Source: an uncultured Lachnospiraceae bacterium (lineage in GTDB: Bacteria > Bacillota > Clostridia > Lachnospirales > Lachnospiraceae). Taken from it: a stretch of DNA of 40,107 nucleotides. This document shows positions 34,202-40,107 of this stretch, piece by piece (the first letter of the stretch is position 1; every line of letters begins with the position of its first letter). The notes under the pieces were generated by a model. That model worked only from the letters and a program-made list of their open reading frames with translations, was not told where the DNA came from and did no database searches. Location of the stretch: NCBI GenBank assembly GCA_900317755.1, contig ONHZ01000018.1:1-40107 (forward strand), written 5' to 3'. The position numbers were made by a program, and so were the translations under genes.

Positions 34202-34511
34202 CAGACGGATATTGGTCATAAGTCTCAGCTTCAAGTTTGTCATTACCAGGAAGAGCTTCACGCTTATTTCTTAGAATCTCATAACAGTTGTTAATGAGAA
34301 TCCGGCACAGCCAGGTTTTAAAATATTTTAGCTTCTTCAGCGTATGAATATTTTCAAAACAATCGAGTATCGTCTCCTGTATGGCATCTGCACAGTCATC
34401 TTCATTTTTCAGAATGGAAAATGCCGTCTTGTACATCATCTGATTATTCTGTTTCATTAGTTCAATGAAGGCATCAGCGTCATTGTCAATCGCCTTCTGA
34501 ATGAGTTCCAT
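34185..34511 (-). pseudogene. ECF sigma factor lacking region 4
   Basis: 108 residues: a good sigma-70 region 2 (DADAFIELMKQNNQMMYKTA, ADAIQETILDCFENI, KYFKTWLCRILINNCYEILR) followed by the usual acidic linker (LEAETYDQYPSDDGF) and then an immediate stop. Family members are about 160-180 residues with a C-terminal region 4 HTH for -35 recognition; that region is absent. The next gene's coding sequence begins within this one. A deletion removing region 4 and joining the sigma gene to its anti-sigma gene explains both truncated ends. Confidence 0.75.
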
Positions 34512-34586
34512 ACCAGTCTCCTTTTGAAAGGTCTATCCGGATTTTGCCTTACATACATTAGATGAAAGAAGGGAGGAAAATGTTGC

Positions 34587-34635
34587 AAAAAAATGCATCC
34601 TCCTTGCTAATGTTTTTTTAGTAAGGAGAATGCAT
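34587..34635 (-). terminator. intrinsic terminator of the rib operon
   Basis: On the minus strand, ATGCATTCTCCTTACTA pairs with TAGCAAGGAGGATGCAT (two mismatches) around AAAAAACAT, then seven T residues. It lies 27 bases after the ribH stop. Confidence 0.92.
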
Positions 34636-34661
34636 ATGAATTTAGGTAATCAGATTGTTTT

Positions 34662-35132
34662 TCAGATGCCCATATTTCTGATGAGGTTTACCATCTCGAT
34701 GGCACCCTCTGCGCAATCAGAACCCTTGTTGCCTGACTTTGTACCGGCACGGTCAATTGCCTGGTCAATTGTGTCTGTTGTAAGAACACCAAACATAACT
34801 GGAATACCTGACTCGAGGCTAGCCTGTGCGATGCCCTTTGATGTCTCTGCGCATACATAATCGAAATGGCTTGTTGCACCACGGATGACTGCACCGAGTG
34901 CGATTACTGCATCATATTTCTTTGACTCTGCCATCTTCTTTGCAATGAGCGGAATCTCAAATGCGCCTGGAACCCATGCAACATCGATGTCCTCATCCTT
35001 TACATTATGTCTCTTTAAGGTATCAAGGCATCCGCCAAGAAGCTTTGATGTAATGAATTCATTAAATCTTGCTACTACGATACCGACCTTGATCGGCTGC
35101 TCTGTTACGATTTTTCCTTCGAATGTGTTCAT
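34662..35132 (-). CDS. ribH: 6,7-dimethyl-8-ribityllumazine synthase
   Basis: Joins the ribityl-aminouracil and dihydroxybutanone phosphate to lumazine, the penultimate riboflavin step. 156 residues of normal length with [41 protein letters not shown] (catalytic His in this segment), FGVLTTDT and the C-terminal [21 protein letters not shown] precedes the ATG. It is the last gene of the rib operon; a terminator follows. Confidence 0.96.
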   Translation of the reverse strand: MNTFEGKIVTEQPIKVGIVVARFNEFITSKLLGGCLDTLKRHNVKDEDIDVAWVPGAFEIPLIAKKMAESKKYDAVIALGAVIRGATSHFDYVCAETSKGIAQASLESGIPVMFGVLTTDTIDQAIDRAGTKSGNKGSDCAEGAIEMVNLIRNMGI

Positions 35133-35317
35133 TTTTTGTACTCCTTTTTTGTTTTTATTACTTTCAATGTCAAACTATTTTTCAATTGCATTTTCTTGTT
35201 GCAAACACCGCAGTTGAACAAACTATTTTGTTATTATTTTCAATTGCATTTGCTCATACTACTAAAAGATTATTATTACCTTTAGTGTAAAATATATGTC
35301 AGAATATTACTTAACAA
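35133..35317. other. ribBA-ribH spacer
   Basis: 185 bp, strongly AT-rich. The 14-mer TTTTCAATTGCATT occurs twice (about 35176 and 35239). No ORF, terminator or riboswitch was recognised; it is unusually long for a gap inside an operon. Confidence 0.5.
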
Positions 35318-36514
35318 TTATTCTGGCATATCGAGCTTATGTCCCATCTTGTCCTGTTTTGTCTTCAGATAGAATGCGTCATAAGGCGTAGGCTTCATAA
35401 TAATTGGAACTCGCTCGACAATTTCCATGCCGAAATCTTCAAGCTGATAAATCTTGTCTGGGTTGTTTGTAAGAAGTCGCATGGTCTTTACGCCAAGATC
35501 CTTCAGAATCTGCGCACCGATGTAATATTCTCTCATATCCTCAGGGAAGCCAAGTGCAAGATTTGCCTCGACCGTATCCATGCCCTTGTCCTGAAGCTCG
35601 TATGCCTTCAGTTTATTAAGTAGGCCAATGCCACGGCCTTCCTGCCTCATATAGAGGACGATACCACGTCCTTCCTTTTCAACCATCTTCATTGCTGTGG
35701 CAAGCTGGTTTCCGCAGTCACATCTCATTGAATGGAAGACATCTCCTGTGAGACACTCTGAATGAACCCTGACGAGAACATTCTGGCCGTCGCCAATGTC
35801 GCCCTTTACTAGTGCCACATGATGCTCACCATTTAAGATATTTCTGTAACCGTAAGCCGTGAAATCACCAAATTCAGTAGGAAGATGTGGATGTGCGACG
35901 CACTCGACAAGCTTTTCATGACGCTTCCTGTAGTCCTGAAGGTCATGAATTGTGATCATCGTAAGATGGTATTTCTTTGCAAGCTCTGTGAGTTCTTCCG
36001 TACGCATCATCGTGCCATCATCTCTCATGATTTCGCAGCAGAGACCGACCTGCTTTAAGCCAGCTAAACGGAGAAGATCAACGGTTGCTTCTGTATGGCC
36101 GTTTCTCTCAAGCACGCCATTCTTCTTTGCAAGAAGCGGGAACATGTGGCCAGGACGTCTGAAGTCCATTGCCTTTGCATCATCAGCAACAACGTGGCGG
36201 GCTGTCATGCCTCGCTCCTCTGCTGAAATTCCCGTTGTCGTCTGATCATAATCGATTGAGACCGTAAAAGCTGTCTCGTGATTGTCTGTATTATTTACGA
36301 CCATCTGAGGAAATTCAAGTTTCCTGACATAGTCCTCTGACATCGGCATGCAGATCAGCCCCTTTGCAACTGATGCCATCATATTTACATTCTCTGTTGT
36401 GGCAAACTCCGCAGCACAGATGAAGTCACCTTCATTTTCCCTGTCCTGATCATCTGTCACGAGAATGATTTTGCCCATCCTCAAATCTTCAAGTGCCTGT
36501 TCTATTGTGTCCAT
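35318..36514 (-). CDS. ribBA: bifunctional DHBP synthase / GTP cyclohydrolase II
   Basis: Makes both riboflavin precursors. 398 residues. N-terminal 3,4-dihydroxy-2-butanone 4-phosphate synthase: [12 protein letters not shown] (metal Glu), [21 protein letters not shown]-terminal GTP cyclohydrolase II from about 205: [20 protein letters not shown] with the three zinc cysteines, [19 protein letters not shown], and LTNNPDKI. Both halves look active. Third gene of the rib operon. Confidence 0.96.
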   Translation of the reverse strand: MDTIEQALEDLRMGKIILVTDDQDRENEGDFICAAEFATTENVNMMASVAKGLICMPMSEDYVRKLEFPQMVVNNTDNHETAFTVSIDYDQTTTGISAEERGMTARHVVADDAKAMDFRRPGHMFPLLAKKNGVLERNGHTEATVDLLRLAGLKQVGLCCEIMRDDGTMMRTEELTELAKKYHLTMITIHDLQDYRKRHEKLVECVAHPHLPTEFGDFTAYGYRNILNGEHHVALVKGDIGDGQNVLVRVHSECLTGDVFHSMRCDCGNQLATAMKMVEKEGRGIVLYMRQEGRGIGLLNKLKAYELQDKGMDTVEANLALGFPEDMREYYIGAQILKDLGVKTMRLLTNNPDKIYQLEDFGMEIVERVPIIMKPTPYDAFYLKTKQDKMGHKLDMPE

Positions 36515-36647
36515 GAATGATCCTTTCTTACTTTATCAGATTATTCAGCAATAATTTTTACTCATTATGTTATTTATAGCTGTTATCCTGATAACTTTTT
36601 GTTGGTCTGGCTATAATTTCATCACTTTGGTCTGTTTTATAGCCAAT

Positions 36648-37301
36648 CTATATACTCTTCTTTTCTGTCCTGGCTATAATTTTCAGACTGTTGCCATCCG
36701 TCCTTATCAGCTTCTCTACATACTTTCCGATGACATCGCATTCAAGATTTACATGCGAGTTCACATGCTTTTCGGAAAGCACTGTCTCTTCCTGCGTGTG
36801 CGGAATGATGGAGACTGAAAATCCGCCGCCGCCGACACGAGCAACCGTGAGCGAAATACCATCGATTGCAATCGAACCTTTCTCAACTACATATTTCAAA
36901 ATATCGGGTGAAGCCTTGATCTCATACCAAATCGCAATGTCGTCTCTATGCATCGAAGCGATTCTTCCAACGCCATCAATGTGCCCTGAAACGATATGTC
37001 CGCCAAGCCTCGTGTCAAGCCTGAGTGCCCGTTCCAGATTCACATGGCTTCCCTTCATGAGCTCGCCAAGTGTCGACCTCGAAAGTGACTCGTTCATGAC
37101 ATCTGCAGTAAAGATTCCTGAATGACCATCGGGATTTACCTCGACTGTTGTAGCTGTCAGGCAGACGCCATTCGTGCAGACTGAATCACCGACCTTTAGG
37201 TCATCAAAAATCTTCTTGCCGCTTATCGTGAGCAGAGCCGACTTCGGCCCATGCCGTACATTTTCAATTGTTCCAATTTCTTCAACTATTCCTGTGAACA
37301 T
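36648..37301 (-). CDS. ribE: riboflavin synthase alpha chain
   Basis: Dismutates two lumazines to riboflavin. 217 residues in two lumazine-binding repeats: MFTGIVEEIGTIENV with VGDSVCTNGVCLT in the first, and GHIDGVGRI with KGSIAIDGISLTVARV in the second. Length is normal. The 133-base gap before ribBA contains GGCTATAA/TTATAGCC (36609-36616 with 36637-36644) without a T-tract, perhaps an RNA processing hairpin. Confidence 0.95.
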   Translation of the reverse strand: MFTGIVEEIGTIENVRHGPKSALLTISGKKIFDDLKVGDSVCTNGVCLTATTVEVNPDGHSGIFTADVMNESLSRSTLGELMKGSHVNLERALRLDTRLGGHIVSGHIDGVGRIASMHRDDIAIWYEIKASPDILKYVVEKGSIAIDGISLTVARVGGGGFSVSIIPHTQEETVLSEKHVNSHVNLECDVIGKYVEKLIRTDGNSLKIIARTEKKSI

Positions 37302-37434
37302 CTTGTCCTTTCTTATTTTCTATTGGGTGCCCATATACCTAGTCACCACCGACAAATATATTGAAAAATAATGATAATTTTCTTCTTGCATTTCAGCAAA
37401 AATAAATCAATATCATCTGGCAAATCATTAATAA

Positions 37435-38868
37435 TCAATGATCAACATCCGCTGTAACAAGGATATCTTCCCCCATCTTCTGAACGCTCATATTTGCTAA
37501 TTCAAAAGCATCCTTAAGTGCAGAAATTCCTTCACCTTCAACCGGAGACTTTGCTGAAGAACCGCCCACAATCTTCGGTGCAATAAAAGCTTCAATCTTA
37601 TTTACAATACCAGCCTTAAGTGCCGCAAAGTGAAGTTCTCCACCACCTTCAAGAAGAATGGATGTGATATTTCTCTTGTACAATTCTGTCATCAATACTC
37701 GAAGATCAATGTGTCCATCCGAGCCCTCTGGAAGAAAAATTATCTCAACACCTGCTGCCTTCAAAGCCTCTATCTTACTGGACACATTCTTCTCATTTGA
37801 ATCTTCAAAAGTGAATTCTCTGTCACCCTCTTTAGATGATGGCATGCCATCTCCTTCGCTTGAATCACTATCATATTTTCCAAGGCATGCAACAATCGTC
37901 GGAATTTCTTTCGCTGTCTTGACAAGATTGCAATCTACAGGAATTCTCAAATGCGAGTCGCAGATAATTCTTACTGGATTCCTGAAAGAATATGAATCAG
38001 AAGTCAATGGCATACTCTGAGAGACCGTCAACAGATTCTGATCTTTATATTCAGTAAATGCTTTCAAATGATTTTTTCTGAATCCCGCACTTGAAATTAT
38101 TTCTCTCCAATCAGGCTCTGGCAATACAGCATCATCCTTTAAAAGTTCGGCATATTTCGCATATTCATCTTCATCAGAATCTGATACATAACCTTTTCTC
38201 TCGACACGGCTATCTTCCAATTCTCCAATAATATCGGCGAGTCTACAATTCAGCATCGGATCATCAGCAAGCACCGTTCCAATGCCTGCCATAATTCCGA
38301 CATACTGCATTCTTTCAAAATGCGTAAATGCTCTAGACTCCTCGCTGGAAATCCATCTGGAATCGCCAGTCACGGTTGCAATTTTTCCATCCAAAGTTTC
38401 AGCAAATTTTGAAACTACAAATGGCGTCTTCGTACTCATGTGATGAAAGAATACTTCATTCTGCTTCAGGCATTCCTTCTCAAGAATTCCTGTATGGACT
38501 TCGATGCCATGCTCCCGCAAAATCGAAACACCCTTGCCAGCAACAAGTGGATTTACATCCATTGCGCCGACAAAAACACGGCGTATTTTTTTCTTGATAA
38601 TAATGTCAGTACATGGCGGTGTCTTTCCAGTATGGCAGCAAGGCTCAAGCGTCACATAAAGGTCTGCGCCTTCCGCAAGGTCATCTGGACAGAATGTGAG
38701 CGCATTTCGTTCAGCATGAAAATGCCCGATTTCCTGATGAAAGCCCTCAGCAATAATCTCTCCATCTTTCACAACGACAGCACCAACAAGCGGATTCGGA
38801 TCTACCTTTCCAAGTCCGCCCCAGGCAATGTCGATTGCCCTTTTCATATATATTTCATCTTCTGTCAT
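37435..38868 (-). CDS. ribD: bifunctional riboflavin deaminase/reductase with two low-complexity insertions
   Basis: Deaminates and reduces the pyrimidine intermediate of riboflavin. 477 residues against a usual 360-370. Deaminase: HAERNAL (His51, Glu53) and EPCCHTGKTPPC (Cys77, Cys86) bind zinc. Reductase: KFAETLDGKIAT, GDSRWISSEESR, GIGTVLADDPMLNCRL, then NPVRIICDS and LEGGGELHFAAL. The extra length comes from an acidic Ser/Glu/Asp insertion at about 212-295, between DDPMLNCRL and NPVRI, and a shorter one at about 333-362. Both lie between conserved strands, so surface loops are likely and activity should remain. First gene of the rib operon. Confidence 0.94.
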   Translation of the reverse strand: MTEDEIYMKRAIDIAWGGLGKVDPNPLVGAVVVKDGEIIAEGFHQEIGHFHAERNALTFCPDDLAEGADLYVTLEPCCHTGKTPPCTDIIIKKKIRRVFVGAMDVNPLVAGKGVSILREHGIEVHTGILEKECLKQNEVFFHHMSTKTPFVVSKFAETLDGKIATVTGDSRWISSEESRAFTHFERMQYVGIMAGIGTVLADDPMLNCRLADIIGELEDSRVERKGYVSDSDEDEYAKYAELLKDDAVLPEPDWREIISSAGFRKNHLKAFTEYKDQNLLTVSQSMPLTSDSYSFRNPVRIICDSHLRIPVDCNLVKTAKEIPTIVACLGKYDSDSSEGDGMPSSKEGDREFTFEDSNEKNVSSKIEALKAAGVEIIFLPEGSDGHIDLRVLMTELYKRNITSILLEGGGELHFAALKAGIVNKIEAFIAPKIVGGSSAKSPVEGEGISALKDAFELANMSVQKMGEDILVTADVDH

Positions 38869-38918
38869 AATTCTCCATGCTCACTTGCAGTATACTTCAT
38901 TCGCTAATCGTAATTACC

Positions 38919-38974
38919 GCTCACGGCCTCCGCCGTTCGCTGATTGCAGTCGCAAAAGTTCGCTCGTTGCCTGC
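38919..38974. repeat. degenerate module of the dispersed repeat
   Basis: GCTCACG…CGCTGATTGCAGTCGC…GCTCGTTGCCT is arranged like the 92-bp repeat that follows immediately, but with a short AAAAGTTC in place of the large hairpin. It looks like an older, shortened tandem copy. Confidence 0.7.
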
Positions 38975-38975
38975 C

Positions 38976-39067
38976 GCTCACGTCCTTCGGACGTTTCGCT
39001 GATTGCAGTCGCCAAATAGCTCGATTTACGTGCAAGCACGCATCGAGCTACTTGGCTCGTTGCCTAC
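38976..39067. repeat. 92-bp structured dispersed repeat, copy 2
   Basis: Differs from copy 1 (32724-32815) at one base only (G for A in the first hairpin, which here makes ACGTCC/GGACGT a perfect stem). It sits inside the rib leader, between the riboswitch terminator and ribD. Its right end abuts seven A residues, as in copy 1. Confidence 0.92.
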
Positions 39068-39100
39068 AAAAAAATCCCTCGAAGCATCAACTTCGAGGGA
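39068..39100 (-). terminator. riboswitch-controlled terminator of the rib leader
   Basis: Minus-strand TCCCTCGAAG-TTGATG-CTTCGAGGGA followed by seven T residues, 18 bases after the FMN aptamer. When FMN is bound this hairpin should stop transcription before ribD. Confidence 0.9.
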
Positions 39101-39117
39101 CATAAATTCATTAATCA

Positions 39118-39268
39118 AACTTCTCTCATCCGGACTATACCGTCGGTATCGGAGTTTCACCGATTCGTGCCTGAAACATTCTGCCACTATACATCAAAAC
39201 CAGAAATATTTCTTAGCTTGTGGACTTTACCACCGATAGGGAATTTCACCCTGCCTCGAAGCGCTATT
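39118..39268 (-). ncRNA. FMN riboswitch (RFN element)
   Basis: The minus strand shows the conserved aptamer parts in order: GAGGCAGGGTGAAATTCCC, then CGGTGGTAAAGTCCAC, a variable arm, CGGTGAAACTCCG, CCGACGGTATAGTCCGGATG, and the closing AGAGAAG that pairs with CTTC at the 5' end. It senses FMN and represses the rib operon. The terminator and ribD lie downstream. Confidence 0.96.
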
Positions 39269-39281
39269 CAATTCGTAGTGT

Positions 39282-39310
39282 ACTGTAGCACTTTATAGAT
39301 AAATGTGCAA
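39282..39310 (-). promoter_or_regulatory. rib operon promoter
   Basis: Minus-strand TTGCAC (39305-39310), 17-base spacer, TACAGT (39282-39287). Transcription would begin about 39275, a few bases before the FMN aptamer. The -10 is weak but the position is right. Confidence 0.55.
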
Positions 39311-39336
39311 GCAGTTTCAATTCAATATTTGAAAAT

Positions 39337-39630
39337 AGCTACCACATTCCCCGATTCAAGATTCTGTGTTAGCCACTATTCAATTTCATTTTTTCCAAGT
39401 GGCTAATACATTGGCAAATTCGCATATCTGTGTTAGCCAATTTCCAATTTCATTTTTTCTTATCAGCTACCACATCTCTTGATTCCGCTGTCTGTGTTAG
39501 CCGTTTATCAAATTTATTTTTTCAAACCAGCTAACACATCCCCCTATTCCACCGTCTGTGTTAGCCGTTTATCAAATTTTTTTTTTCAAACCAGCTAACA
39601 CATCGTTCATTTCAGCCATCCGTGTTAGCC
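39337..39630. repeat. 64-bp-period tandem hairpin array with variable segments
   Basis: CTGTGTTAGCC starts at 39364, 39428, 39492 and 39556, and the related CCGTGTTAGCC at 39620: exactly 64 bases apart each time, with a leading half unit from 39337. Each unit has GTGTTAGC, a T-rich 27-base segment (AATTT…TTTTTTC), GCTAACACAT or a variant, and a variable segment of about 16 bases. GTGTTAGC can pair with GCTAACAC on either side. The array fills the gap between coaBC and the rib promoter. 64 is not a multiple of three and no ORF crosses it. Confidence 0.9.
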
Positions 39631-39656
39631 AACTCATCATAGAAATAAATCAATAA

Positions 39657-40107
39657 TCAAAAGAATTGGACAATAGTATCAAGTATCTTCCCAGCCACCT
39701 CATCCTTGCTCATCAGCGGCAGTGCTTTCTCACTGTCCTTCGTAATGATCGTCACAAGATTCGTATCGACCTTGAAACCAGCGCCCTTATCCTTAAGATT
39801 ATTAGCAACTATGAGATCAAGATTCTTCTTCTCAAGCTTCTTTCTGGAATTCTCAAGCATATTCTCTGTCTCCATGGAAAAGCCACAGAGTATCTGCCCA
39901 GCAGGCTTCTTTGAACCTAAAAATGCCAATATGTCCTTCGTCGGCTCCATCTCAAGAGAAATTCCAGAGTCTCCCACAGACGCCCCCTGCTTTTTAATTT
40001 TTTCATCTGCAACCTTTGCAGGTCTGAAATCCGCAATCGCAGCAGCCATGATGATAATGTCCTGCTCAGCAGCAACTGAAGTGATTGCCTCATACATGTC
40101 CTCGGCA
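39657..40107 (-). CDS. coaBC: phosphopantothenoylcysteine decarboxylase/ligase, C-terminal part
   Basis: The frame is open to the right window edge, so the 5' part (flavoprotein decarboxylase domain) is not visible. What is seen is the end of the CoaB ligase domain: IIIMAAAIADFRPAKVADEK, IKKQG, PTKDILAFLG, ILCGFSMETEN, KKLEKKNLDLIVANNL and GAGFKVDTNLVTII. It joins cysteine to phosphopantothenate in coenzyme A synthesis. The stop is followed by the 64-bp array rather than by a clear terminator, unless the array itself does that job. Confidence 0.92.
   Translation of the reverse strand, partial: AEDMYEAITSVAAEQDIIIMAAAIADFRPAKVADEKIKKQGASVGDSGISLEMEPTKDILAFLGSKKPAGQILCGFSMETENMLENSRKKLEKKNLDLIVANNLKDKGAGFKVDTNLVTIITKDSEKALPLMSKDEVAGKILDTIVQFF

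Noticed and set aside
36515-36647. Riboswitch or terminator in the ribE-ribBA gap
   Set aside because: Only a GGCTATAA/TTATAGCC dyad without T-tract; no aptamer features.
39337-39630. CRISPR array
   Set aside because: The period is regular, but the variable segments are only about 16 bases, the repeats are imperfect, and no cas gene is present.
39337-39630. Integron attC sites
   Set aside because: GTTAGCC/GGCTAAC arms recall attC, but they do not fit GTTRRRY/RYYYAAC, no cassettes lie between them and no integrase is seen.

Overview
The window looks like a chromosomal segment of a gut or rumen Firmicute, most likely Lachnospiraceae. Reasons: moderately AT-rich DNA, strong GGAGG-type ribosome sites, a GH53 galactanase lipoprotein, an AAA-ATPase_like/PD-(D/E)XK protein, a DUF4179 anti-sigma-type protein, a 7TM diguanylate cyclase and an FMN-riboswitch rib operon. 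This assignment is inference from gene content. No rRNA, tRNA, CRISPR array or intact transposase was seen. Most genes lie on the minus strand.

Layout. 1-7.45 kb: one-carbon/methionine genes: ahcY (cut by the window edge), a class I aminotransferase, a cobalamin methionine synthase and a membrane protein, plus a broken diguanylate cyclase gene on the plus strand. 7.6-11.5 kb (plus strand): patatin lipase, a long GTGTCAGGGGGACGG hairpin repeat, DAHP synthase, and a Lon-like AAA+ ATPase without protease. 11.5-14.9 kb: small membrane protein, soluble methyl-accepting-type coiled coil, small acidic protein, EF-P, RNase H-like protein. 14.9-16.2 kb: two wrecked genes (LacI-sensor/GGDEF and YitT). 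16.2-22.4 kb: CAP protein, MATE pump, beta-propeller protein, and a HipA-like kinase paired with a DUF2442/HTH-like protein behind a promoter with a palindromic operator. 22.4-24.8 kb: debris (two ORF6N fragments, a lipoprotein remnant, a DUF362 ferredoxin-type pseudogene) plus one small intact gene. 24.9-32.5 kb: SDR, galactanase, DUF2238-HAD fusion, CapA, PD-(D/E)XK ATPase, LURP-one-like protein. 32.7-34.5 kb: repeat element, DUF4179 protein and a truncated ECF sigma factor. 34.6-39.3 kb: rib operon (riboswitch, ribD, ribE, ribBA, ribH, terminator). 39.3-40.1 kb: a 64-bp-period hairpin array and the end of coaBC.

The most striking observation is a pattern. At least five genes (7TM-GGDEF, LacI-GGDEF, YitT, DUF362, ECF sigma/anti-sigma) keep recognisable 5' and 3' ends but have lost internal sequence with a change of frame. 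In two or three of them the junction looks like a short direct repeat. This is either an unusual deletion-driven decay or a systematic assembly fault. The other main candidates for something new are the HipA-like kinase/HTH pair, the 64-bp array with 16-nt variable segments, and a 92-bp structured repeat found twice directly behind the T-tract of an intrinsic terminator.
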